DNA of 64,000 nucleotides. It comes from Rotaria sp. Silwood1. Taxonomy: Eukaryota; Rotifera; Eurotatoria; Philodinida; Philodinidae. Below are positions 48,701 to 60,051 of this stretch, one piece after another; positions within the stretch are counted from its first letter, which is position 1; each line of letters starts with the position of its first letter. The position numbers and the translations under genes were made by a program. The stretch lies in assembly GCA_905250075.1 (NCBI GenBank), contig CAJNOP010000002.1:2857867-2921866 (forward strand), read 5' to 3'. Below the pieces are notes generated by a model. The model saw only the letters and a list, made by a program, of their open reading frames with translations. It was not told the DNA's origin and made no database searches.

Positions 48701-51700
48701 CTTCCTTCACACTTACTTCGCTTCGTAATCAATAGACCTTTTCAAGAACTACAAAATGAATTACTCTTTTACGATAAAAAAAATGAGTTGACTAATAAAA
48801 TAGTTAATCTATCATTCTTGAGGCCCAATTTGCAACCTTTTCGACTGATATGCGATGGTTTTCAAGCAGAGCAATATGCATTTCACTTCACGTAACTATT
48901 ATATTTGGAATAAGCATAAAAAGGAAATCAGTCAACCGATATGTGCTCCCAATTTTTTCTGCAACTTTTTTTAATCAAATTTTCATATCTGGACCCCTCA
49001 GGAATATGTGTAAGAATGAATTTAATTAATGAGTTATCGTGACAGTGGAAAATAAATTCTAAACTTATAAAATGTCATTTGAAGATAGAAAGACAGGTGA
49101 CTAAACAATAAAATAGTTGTTTTGATTAAATTCATTTTTTCACATACCCCGGAGCGACTCAGGTGTAAGAATTTGATCAAAAAAAAAACTTACAAAAAAA
49201 GTATGAAGCATAGTGAAGTCAACTCATTTTTTTGTGCTAACTTCAAATATAATATTTATTTGAAGTGTAATACATATTATTCCGCTTGAATAATCAGTAA
49301 ATATGAATCTGAAAAGTTGAAAACTGGACCCTAAGATTAATGAAATAAGGATTTTGTTACGTGGGCTAATATTTTAGACTGTACAAAGTAGGTTGTTTTG
49401 TAGCATTTCAAAAAAGGTCTATCGATTACGAAGTAAATTAAGTGCGGAGGAAGTTTCATGAATATGATAATAATTAAACAACAAATGGAATGCACATGGG
49501 TATTTCAGACTCAAAATGCAAACGTGAGAAGATTTGTATATGTTCTAGCAGATTCAAAATATTATTCTATATGATTAGCTCTATTATGAAAATATAGACT
49601 GAACAAAAGGCTATTAGGTTTAATTTGAATCACTCCTCAATTGTATTTATTTATTTTATCCAACAAGTATTCACATTGCTGACAAGTATCAATAACTAAT
49701 TGCCTATTTAGTATGCTGTGAAGATAGACCTTGTTTACAGCTATGATCGGATCAAAATGCTTCAATTTTAAAAATAAAATGATCAAAGATTCATGACATG
49801 CCATTCTATATGTGACACGATTAGATTGGACTTTAGCAATCAACGAGAGCCAAAATGTGTTTTATGCGCTTCTGTTCTTCAACTTGATAAATAAATATAC
49901 ATGCTGACACTACGACTGATACCAGATGGATTTTGACTAACATAAATATCACAACCTCCAATAGTACTAACAGTATGATCTATTTAATGAAATATACATA
50001 AAGCGAAATAGCAGTTTATCGTTATCTATTTATTTTCTATTCATATTATATATTATTTATATTGATTTTCTCCAGGAAAACCATATCTTCTGATTTTGTG
50101 ACTGAATTCTATCCAATTTTTTATGAATCAATATCTCATTTTTTTTCTCATTCGATTTTTGAAAGTTACAGATCTTGTCATTTGATCAAATTTGGACGTT
50201 CATCTTTTTTTTATATCAGTCACAATTTTAGTCTACTAGTTTTGACCTTTGCCAACAAGAGGCACTGCTAGGGCACCATTTCCTATGTTACCCTACAAAT
50301 CAGCAGTTTCAACGGATTCATCAGTTTTTATTAAACACTTTCCTATCAATTCTTGTAAAAGTTCGGCAAGTTTCGTTAGGAATGAGTCGGGCCTAACTGA
50401 TTATCCACTAAATAATGACACTATTTACAAAAGTATAAGTAACAATGTATTGGCATAAATTCTATTGGAATCTTAGTGGAGCAGTACATGTCAAAAATAT
50501 GAGTGTCTTATTACTCTTCTTTTTCAAAACTTTGCATCAAACAACTCCAGTATTTATGAATTCTTGTGGTTGCGATGAAATAAGATCAGACATAATAATT
50601 TGATATAAATAGAATGTTATATTAAATATTAAATATATTATGAATCAAATGATAACTCTTTTGTTATAAGATTTTTTTATCTTACATATTACAAAGGCCA
50701 GTTTCTGGTTTAGTACGAAAACAATGATTTTTTATGATTATAATAACTTTCAAAAAGCAAAACTATGGGTTAAATCATTTATTAATCAACGAAATACTAA
50801 TGTTTAATTAAACTAATGAATATTAATAAAAAGATAAACTTCATCAAGCATAAGAATCATCAGATTTTCAGACATGTGTTGTTCTTTGATATCTATTGAA
50901 TTTTAGTGCAGTTTTTATATGGAGAACTAGAAAATGATATGCTTTTTTTAAATATAATACATTACTATGACTATCGAACATGATAAAACTATTTCAAAAT
51001 AAAACATGGCCAGTACTATTACTATTTTGATAGTTCAGTGTTTATCCTCGCGTTGTAAGTATAATTCTAATCAACAAAACAATTCATGAGCGGCGATAAA
51101 ATAAAATCATTTTTAGAGATTTTTATCTCATCATATTTTCAATTTCTTTGTTAGATAATTATAACCAAGACAAGAACTATTATTGAATGTCTCCCATTGA
51201 AAAAAAAACGAGGAAAGATGTGTTCAAGGTCTAGATAACTGTTATAATTTGAAACATATTTTAGAGACTACCTGGATATGTGAACATCTTCTATTGTTGA
51301 TCCATGAGAAGGTCGAATTATGAGACTTGTTTTTCTATATCAATGAATTTTTAATAATCAAACTATTTTCGATTATAATATAATACAACTCCCCCCTCCC
51401 TCCACAGAAAAGCAGTCTACTCTATCCGAACGAGCGCAAAACAGCAATGTAAATCATCGAATAGATTCGTTCGTCTTTTCGCTATTTAGTTGCAATTCTT
51501 TGATGTATCTAGTTTTATTTGTTTTACATGTTTTCTAGTAACAAACAAACGAGTTTCTTTGTGAACTGAAAACATGTACGTATAGTTATTTATGCTCAGT
51601 CTAGAATTGTGCAACGGTGTAAATTTTTCATCAGAGTGACAGAAATATGGACAAATCTTTAACTGAGAAATGAGATGTCTTGCATAGCTGAATAATCATA

Positions 51701-52004
51701 GATTAAAATTACACAAGAGGTTTTCGGACTCAAAAACAAACGTCAATATGAAATGAATACGATATCGATTGTTGAAACACTCATTAAGATTTGAACTACA
51801 TATTTCATAAAAATGAGAAGCCCTCATTTGGTAGTAAAATATTTAATTTGTACTTCTTTCAAGATAATTGAAATATATCTCCTTCTGTTTTTGAACTATA
51901 CAAAGCTTTAAAGATGACATCGTCTGGCAAAACCGTACAGAAGTTTTTTCTCAACGTCTCCAAAACTCAATAGTTGCTCAGACCAATATATTGCAATAAG
52001 TGCT
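45747..52004. other. Six-kilobase stretch without a supported gene
   Basis: AT-rich throughout. Several 60-70 codon frames (for example 48695-48895 plus, 49637-49843 minus, 50062-50458 plus) lack domain signals, splice partners or convincing starts. No tRNA, rRNA or clear transposon end was seen. A short C-rich run sits at about 51390-51403. Confidence 0.5.
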
Positions 52005-52012
52005 ATTTAACG

Positions 52013-52535
52013 TAGGCATCTGCAAAATCACTTTTTTTCGGTCCCGGTCCCGGTGAAGGCTTTTTTAGTCCCGGTCCCGGTCCCGGTTTTTTTTCCATTG
52101 GTCCCGGTCCCGGTTTATTTTTCCTATTGGTCCCGGTCCCGATTTATTTATTGAAAAAAAAGCAGCGGACGACTTATATCCATTCATTGTCTATTGAGAC
52201 GATAAATAAAACAATAGCTGAACTGTTATGGAATCAAATTTATGTATATTATGATTCAGATAGTCCAAAAAAACTAGACAAGTTATTGAAAAATTCCGAT
52301 TCATAAAATCAAAATTAGAATCACTGAGGAATTTCTACCGATATTGTAAAAAAGTTGCTCTTTTTCTTTAGATCTCTGTTCTTAAAAAAATAATAAATAT
52401 CAAAATGCAGTCTAGTCTAGTTCTTAGTAACACAAAACTACCGGGACCAACCTTTTGAAGTTGGTCCCGGCAAAAAGCAAAGTTCTGGTCCCGGTTCCGG
52501 TCCCGCCGGGACCGGGACCACCTTGCAGATGCCTA
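52013..52535. mobile_element. hAT-like element built of GGTCCC repeats
   Basis: TIR TAGGCATCTGCAA at 52013-52025 and inverted at 52523-52535, flanked by the 8-bp duplication ATTTAACG (52005-52012 and 52536-52543). Subterminal arrays of GGTCCC (in tandem GGTCCCGGTCCC) fill 52040-52145 on the left and, mostly inverted but partly palindromic, 52440-52520 on the right. The middle is AT-rich and non-coding. Non-autonomous. Confidence 0.88.
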
Positions 52536-52543
52536 ATTTAACG

Positions 52544-53275
52544 TATCTCTATCAAGATCTATGAAGTGCTGATGGTAAAGGTAGTGTATTGAACGCATCA
52601 TTCAGGTTCTCTGATAATAAGGAGCAGGAAAACTATAGAAGTTGTATACTTCTATGTTTGTAAGCGAATCAAATCATCGTTACAACACAAAAAATGTTGA
52701 TTGCAATAAAACTCACCTCCAAACTTTTGACTAGTGAAACAAATTAGAAGCCTATTGAGCTATTCTTCTGTTGGAAAGATTAATAAATGAATGTTTATGT
52801 TTCTCCTACTCGCCAATCTTTTCGAAGCGTCTACGAATCGCTTAAAAGTAGATCCCAACTCGGATGAGTTTTGTAAAAACTATTCAAATTTATAAATAAA
52901 TTTCATCACATCAGTCAGAGATGAAACCAGTCGATAATCGATACCGGTTCCATCTCTGCCATTAACATGAGGTATAATCCATCCAAAGAATCCATCATAT
53001 TTAATTATTATGGCAAAAACATGTGTTTTCTGAGATTTCAAATGAATGTATGCTAAAGAAGATAGAATCGCTTCAACAGAACTTTTAAAAGTAATATGAT
53101 AAAAAAAACACAACAACGAAAATAATTTTTGCTGATCGATCAAACAAAAATCTTTTTCATTGTGCGAATAGTAAAACAAAATCAATAAGATTTTCAATAA
53201 ATGATTTCATTTTTTAATCATAAATAACAATAATGACAAAGCAACGTTAGACTATTTAAACAATTGAGATAATTT
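52544..53275. other. Spacer; possible small frame
   Basis: A minus-strand frame of about 105 codons (53197-52880) ends with protein-like sequence (GFFGWIIPHVNGRDG), but the start region is Phe/Leu-rich and I recognise no family, so I do not call a gene. Confidence 0.35.
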
Positions 53276-53578
53276 TTATTCAATTTCTTTTGCAAGTTCT
53301 TCAATTAATGAATCAAGTGATTTTGAATATTTACATCCCAAACATCGCATATTGACGTAACATTCTGAAAGACAATAAAATAATTTATTTTTTAAGTACA
53401 TTTAAATCTACTAACGAGCTAAACATAATAAACGATCTTCATCGTATTTTTCCCAATATGTTTCAAGAAAACGTTTTCGTAATTCCCATTGCTTTTTACT
53501 TTCGGTTGGTAATCGATATTTATTTTCCAAATCCTGTGATATTTGTTTTTCATTATCTGTCTTCGATGTTGTATCCAT
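53276..53578 (-). CDS. CDKN2AIPNL: XTBD protein (CDKN2AIPNL/PAXT-1-like)
   Basis: Two exons (53578-53416 and 53364-53276) with a 51-bp intron give 83 residues. The whole protein is an XRN2-binding (XTBD) domain: ESKKQWELRKRFLETYWEKY (about 26-45), then EDRLLCLAQCYVNMRCLGCKYSKSLDSLIEELAKEIE. The family pattern of W...R..F followed by L.LA...N..FLGC.Y is present. In animals XTBD proteins bind and stabilise the nuclear 5'-3' exoribonuclease XRN2. It is a single-domain form like human CDKN2AIPNL or worm PAXT-1, but shorter. A TTTCAG 3' splice site ends 35 nt before the ATG. Confidence 0.85.
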
Positions 53579-53969
53579 TGAAAATAAACAAGATTAAGAA
53601 TAATTATTATGATCTGAAATAAATATCTGTCCTTTTTATTCTTTTTTTTAACTCGTAAGTGTATTTCTAATCATCAAAAAAAAACAAAACAAAAAAGAAA
53701 TGAAATGACAAAAGAAAAGTTATGTACAAGCACACACTAAAGAATGACAAGTTCCTGAGAGAATTAAAGACACAAAATACATCGACATCAAAAGAAAAAA
53801 GTAGAGCCCAAAGAACAAAAAAAATTTTAAGACCGAAAACAAAAAACAAACCGGTTTATCTATTTCTTTTTTTTTTTTTTATTTATCTTTTCGACTAGAA
53901 GAAACAAATGATTGTTGAATATTTTGCGACAAAAAGAAAAAAAAAACAATAAATAATAATGATACAAAA

Positions 53970-54484
53970 TCAATTGTTCACTGATTGACGTAAAGCATCA
54001 TATTCAGCTTTTAATGCGTCACGTGTTGCTTTTAATTCCATTAATTGTTCAGGTGTTGGTACCTTGTAAAACAAAAAACAACATGTAAAATTAATGACTC
54101 AAAAAAAAACAATAATTCTTACATGAACATCAAGATCACGACAAATAATTGTTAGTGGATTATCATGCCATTCATTTTGATTATACATGCGTTGTAAACT
54201 ATCAAGTATAGCTTGTCGAACATCAGGTGCTTTTGTTTGAAAATATTCATCTACTTTATCTAATTCAGCTTCAAATGAACGAAGAAATGCTGGCTGTTGA
54301 AATTTATTATTATTGTTATTATCAATAGAACCATTTTTTTCATCAGTTGTTTGATGATCTTTTTTCAAAAATAAAAATATTTATTTGAAAAAGAAATATT
54401 CTTTCAATATTCATTTTTACCAGAATGTGAAAGTGATGAATTTGTTGATGAATTTGGTGGTGTTGGTGATAGAGCTGCACACAT
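53970..54484 (-). CDS. Small conserved-looking protein, family not recognised
   Basis: Exons 54484-54421, 54358-54123 and 54062-53970 join in phase to give 130 residues from the first Met. A further in-phase segment upstream (about 54744-54680, encoding RIDEQPSNSLKSLLS) could be an earlier coding exon, making the true start more distant. Composition: Ser/Thr/Asn-rich N-terminus with an Asn run, then a helical, charged region (FLRSFEAELDKVDEYFQT, then VRQAILDSLQRMYNQNEW) and a C-terminal coiled-coil-like helix (TPEQLMELKATRDALKAEYD). No catalytic motif, signal peptide or membrane segment. Consistent splice phases argue that it is real. Confidence 0.65.
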
Positions 54485-54744
54485 TGATAATAAACTGAAG
54501 TATAGGAAAAAAAAAACAATGATTCTATTAATATGAATATTTGATGTTTTATTTTGAACAAAAAGAAAAAAGATTTTGTTTGGATAAATAAACATCTTAA
54601 AATTTTTTTGATTCGATAGTGGGTAAATCCATGTAATATACGGAAGAACAACGAAAAATTCATACCAACTAGTGTCACCTATGATAATATTTATTTGAAA
54701 GTAAGCTTTTCAAACTATTTGATGGTTGTTCATCTATTCTCTAA

Positions 54745-57059
54745 AAAAAACATTACTTATATTCTTATGAACAATACCGATTGAAGTATATAAGATCGTA
54801 TTTTAATATCTTACAAAGAATAACACAAAATGAAATCAGTTGATCCTCTTATTTTATTTCTTCTTCGTCTTTTTTCTTATTGTAATATGAGATTGCCGAC
54901 AACTATTTGATTGCTTTCAACAGTATTCTCAAATCGTCATCGTCATCATCCTACATTTGCCAATGAAGAAAACAATAATGAAGTGTGATGCTGATCATAT
55001 TTAATGTAATAGAAAAAAAAAAGAGAAGAAACAGACACATAGTACTCCAAGGGAAATTGTGAAACAAACTGCACAGTTAATATGATGCACAAAAGTTGCA
55101 TAATCTCTTTCGTTTGTTCCCCATAGTACAAAATCGTGTTCTGAGTTTTATCATAGAAGTACACACACAGACACAACCATCACTTGCATGCATGATTTAG
55201 CGTGACAGAAAAAACTGATGACGGCGACGATGACGACAAGTGCCGGATGTTTCTTTTTCTGTATAATGCAACTAAAGTAATAGCTAATTCTTAATGATAA
55301 TTTGAAGCAAAACAGAACATATTATGTTAATCAAAAATTAACTTTATATAGAATTTTGATTTAAATCAGACATTTTCTTTGTTTTTAATATTCTATGTTT
55401 GTTAGTCTTAAAAAGAAAAGAAAACGTATCTAGACATAGAATCATTGTACAGATGGATAGAACAGTTGTGTGTCGGGAATGTCGGAATGATGATTAGCTT
55501 GTTCTTTGTCTAAACAACTTGCAAATAAAAGATGAAGAAGAAGAGACTATCGTTGTGGGAAGTCGTCAATTGAGTAGAGACCATGCTGAGTATATACATG
55601 TGCCGCATGTGGTCAAGTCGAGGAAAATATTCTATTCAAATCATAGCCTTATGTGTACTGTTCGTTTCGATCATCGTCAATCGTCATCATTTACCTTGCG
55701 ATACCATAATTGATCATGGTCTTCAAAGTATATAATGACGTATTCTTCTCTCTCGCTTATGTTCGATGTCTTTCTTCTTTTTTGGGCGTAAGTAGCCAGT
55801 CGATTGATACAAATGAACGTAGAATGAACAGAAAGGAAATTAGATAGTCTGACAGGCAATAAAATGAGAGCCACGCAATATCAGTTCGACATGTTTTCTC
55901 CATTATATTTTGTTCTTTCTCATGAACTGTTCATTTCAGATTAATTCATACTCTTTTGTTAGAGCAATGATAAATCAAGTGATGACGAATTGGCCAAGAT
56001 ACGTATAGACGAAGAAGAAGAAGAAGAAGAAGAAAGAGGAGGTTCTTCTTTTTCTCAACAGCAATAGTTAGTAGAAAGCAACCCTACACGACCAATTAGT
56101 CTTCCATTCAAGCGTTTTCGCTCTTCTCTCCAATATTCTTGACACAAGCTCGTTATCATCACCACCAAACAAGTGTCGGTAGTATGTGTGTGTGTGTGCG
56201 TGGACGCTCGAGGCCACTGTCAAGTGGAATAGGGGGAACAGCTCGTTTATGCTCTCTGACTAAATTAGTAAGCGAGTATTGAACATATATACATACATAT
56301 ATATATATATATCATGTGATTGATCGATATTAAAAGAGAAAAGATATCGTATACCATCTTACAAAAAAAAATCCAATAGTAATATGTTTATGTGTACATA
56401 GGAGTTTTAGGGATCGATATTAATGTACTGGCCGGTCTCTCTTTCTTTTTCTTTTTCTTTTGTTTTGTGTTCATTCAGATGAACACATAAACGTATATAT
56501 ATATATATACAAAACAAAGAAAATAGTTGTGCGACTCATACAATAGTTGTTCTTGTTTTTTTGTCTTTAAGAAAGAAATGGAAATTCAATTGATATATAT
56601 ATATATACAAAAAGACTACTACCATCACCGATCAATAAATATTTTTTTTTCATCGTTTTTTTTCTTCTACTCTCATTCTTATTCAACAGGGAGATTCTCT
56701 CTGGCTTTGTTCTCACAATAGTAAGTAGTAGTATTGCTAGTTCATCGCGTAAGCGAGTGAGCAAGAACGAGCAGAAAAAACCATAAGGACATTTAAGGAT
56801 AGAAGAGAGACTGCTTGCATAATCACTGAATTTGAAGGATTAATACGTGCAAGAAGTGAGTATAGGCATTGTTCATATATATATATATGCATGTGCTCAT
56901 TCAGTTTTATGGTAGGTGAATAGTGACCACTTTGAGATTCTTTCAACCGACATTGAGATCCTTGATTGCAACAATAAAAAAAAAGTTATGTATTACTATT
57001 TGACAACATGCAAGATACAAATACCGGCGCCGAATACCCACAGATCGAGTCGGTGCATT

Positions 57060-57104
<45 letters not shown>

Positions 57105-58100
57105 GTCCGACTCATCAATTTACAGTTCATTAGCGTTCGAACTAGTGAATATGAGGAAAGATGATGAAGCAAATGATAACAATGAGCCAATTATTTGGTT
57201 GTCTGTCTGCTTCTCTTTCTTCCTCTTTCTCGTGCTCTCTTATGCCTTCTCTTTCTCCCTCTCTCTTTGTGTCTCTGTCTCTTTCACTCTCATAAAACAC
57301 ATTGAAGAGAAAGTGGACGAAGGAAAAGAAAGGTGAATTTTTTTCTTATGACTATGCTTGTGTCAGATGAATGGTTCATCGCTGACGTGCTGCCAGAAGC
57401 AGATCATCATTGACATCCGTTATTGGTAGCTACAGGTGAGTTATTGTCATCCAGCTCCCTGCCCCCTTTTTTTTTGCCTATACTTATTATTCACACATCC
57501 TTCAGTTGAAATCTCTCATCTCACTATTTTTTTTTTTAGTGTATAGTAGTGTTTGTATTATATGTAAGCGTGCATAGATACACATTAACTGTTGATGATC
57601 GACGAGAAATGGGCGGAGATGACGCATCACATACACACATCAACTGACTATCTATGAGAATATATATGAGATGAAAATTGGAAAAAAATAAGTTCATTCA
57701 TTCATTTTGATCGTGTCATGAGACAGGCGTGCTGTCTTTTTACTTTATATCCTAACGTATTCAAGGTTAAAAAAAATAGAAACGAAAGACAACTAATCTT
57801 CCGTTTATATATATATATATGCTCGAGGCTCATAGACTCTAATATATATATATATATATATCTATAAAAGAAGCAAAATTCGTATTATGACAAAAAGAAA
57901 AAGAGTAAAAGTTGCAAACGTCAACGATAGTATAGCGTGTATGAGGTGTTAGAATTAGCTTCTGGCTATTCTATATTCATCTATACATGTATATATATGC
58001 AAGCAAACATGCGTGAATAGATAGAGAAGATCAAACCTTTTTTCTTTCTACGATCTCACTCTTTCTTTTAGATGTACAATCATTTTTACATATTGATGAA
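54745..58100. other. Promoter-like, simple-repeat-rich intergenic region
   Basis: Contains GAA repeats (about 56011-56034), TA repeats (about 56283-56310, 57805-57820 and 57841-57861), and an interrupted TCA repeat (about 57059-57104). It lies between the minus-strand small protein gene and the plus-strand Ig gene, so it is the 5' flank of both. Several weak short frames are repeat by-products. Confidence 0.55.
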
Positions 58101-60051
58101 ATGATTATCCGTCGTCTTATGACGACACTATTTTTAACCGTTTTGCACACAATGACAAATAGTTTACATGATGATTCACATATATCTCGGGATTTTATTA
58201 CTGTCAATGTGGGCAAACGGGTACGAATGGAATGCGAACTAAGTAATTCAACAATGTCTGGTAATATGAAAGTAAGTTCAATTATCAATGACATTCTTTT
58301 TTTTTCACCTGTCGTGTAATGTCTAATGATCATTGACATTTGAAGGAAAGAGAATATGAAAAAAAGGAACTTTTTATTTGATTATAATCAAACTTAATGA
58401 TCCTTATTCTTTTTTGTTGCAGGGTCTATGGCTACGTTTAGAAGATGCCGAAATATTTTTCTATTCAACAAGTCGAATTAATTCAGATCAACGTTTTCAA
58501 ATTGAACAACGTCCTATTCTTCATATTATTAATGGTACCTCGTCATACGAAATAATGACATATTCATTGACAATTGTTGATGTACGTGTGTCCGATGATG
58601 GGACATATTCATGTCAAGAAGACAATAGAATTATCAAACTATTCGTTTTAAATATTGTTGGTAAGCATGATCATCATATGTTTATGACATTCATACATTA
58701 CATTTGATAACATTTGATTACATAATCGTTTTCTTCGAATATAAATGGACAAGATCACGACAAGAACAGGAATTAAAATGAGACGATGATTAGGTGTCGA
58801 TCTTTTTTTTTCACTCATAGTACTAATGAATATTGAACAGGAAAGAAATAAGAAAATGAAAATCTGACTTATTCCTTTTTTCATAAGTGGAAACGAGACA
58901 TCAGTTTCTTTTTGTTTGATTAGAACGACCGTATTTTGTCACTGATAAATATACAACATTATTACGTACACAAATCGGAAAAAATGTGTCTATTGCATGT
59001 GAAGCGCATGGCAAACCAAGTCCATTTCTCAGTTGGATAAAAAAGATCGATGGTATACATTAAAAACAATAAGAGTCTTTTTTTTTGTTTTCATTCTTCT
59101 ATTGTTTTTTTTCATCAGACGAGCAACCAAAAACGATGATCAATTGTACAACTACGCCTACCACCTGTCAATTGAATCTTCATCATGTTAATCGTTGGCA
59201 TAATGGCATATATGAATGTGTAGCAACTAATACCATTGGTACAATTGGTCGATTTTATACACTTGATGTTCCATGTAAGTTTTACGAAGTATTAACAAAA
59301 TTTAATCTTTATACTTTTTTTTGTTCGTCTTTTTCATTAGTTCCGCCAGATGTTTATAGTCCTAAAGAAAAATCTTTTCATTCAATTGATGATACAATTA
59401 CATTTGAATGTTTGATTGATGCTAATCCGGAACCGGATATACGGTGGTTACATCGATTCACCAATGATATTAATCAAGAAATGGATTTATCTAATCATTT
59501 TCATCAAGGATTTTATAATCATAATAGTAGAAGAGAGAATCTAGTTTTGTCGATTACACAAGAAAAGATAAATGCAACTAGGTGGAAAACAAATCTTTTT
59601 CTTAAAGTAAACGAATGATTTGTTTTCACAAAAAATAGAACCAAAGATGAACTTTTTTCCTTCTTTTTATAGCATATTCCAAAACATTTTTTTAATTCAA
59701 ATTTTATTTGTCGTGCGATCAATCGTTATGGTCAAGATGAACGATCGATAAAACTTATTCAAAATCATCATCATGTTTCAAAAAAACATCGTCATACAAC
59801 AACAACAACTACAACAATAATGACAACAACACTTGGTCTATATAAACAATATAATGCAGATAAATATCAATCATCAAGTACAACACGTATGTATTAAATT
59901 TATTATTATATAAAATGATTTATGTTTTTATTCATTTATTTATTTAGACTTCTTATCACAAGAAACAAATGAGATTACTAATCGGACAAGAAGACTTTCT
60001 CCATATATATTCTATTCATTGATTATAGGACTATATTCGTTTGTACAATGA
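58101..60051 (+). CDS. Three-Ig-domain cell-surface protein (lachesin/IgLON-like)
   Basis: Seven exons (58101-58271, 58423-58660, 58924-59052, 59119-59274, 59341-59606, 59673-59886, 59948-60051) join in phase to give 425 residues. Signal peptide about 1-20. Ig1 has C45, W60 and C121 (DDGTYSC), Ig2 has C162, W174 and C213 (NGIYEC), and Ig3 has C255, W267 and C333. A His/Thr-rich linker and a short hydrophobic tail (about 406-425) follow, which could be a GPI-anchor signal. Three Ig domains with a GPI tail is the layout of lachesin, amalgam and IgLON neuronal adhesion proteins; orthology is not established. A CTTTTAG 3' splice site ends 29 nt before the ATG. Several N-x-S/T sites fit an extracellular protein. 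Confidence 0.85.

Noticed and set aside
52880-53197. Minus-strand frame of 105 codons ending GFFGWIIPHVNGRDG and beyond
   Set aside because: Protein-like tail, but a low-complexity start and no family match; could be a relic.
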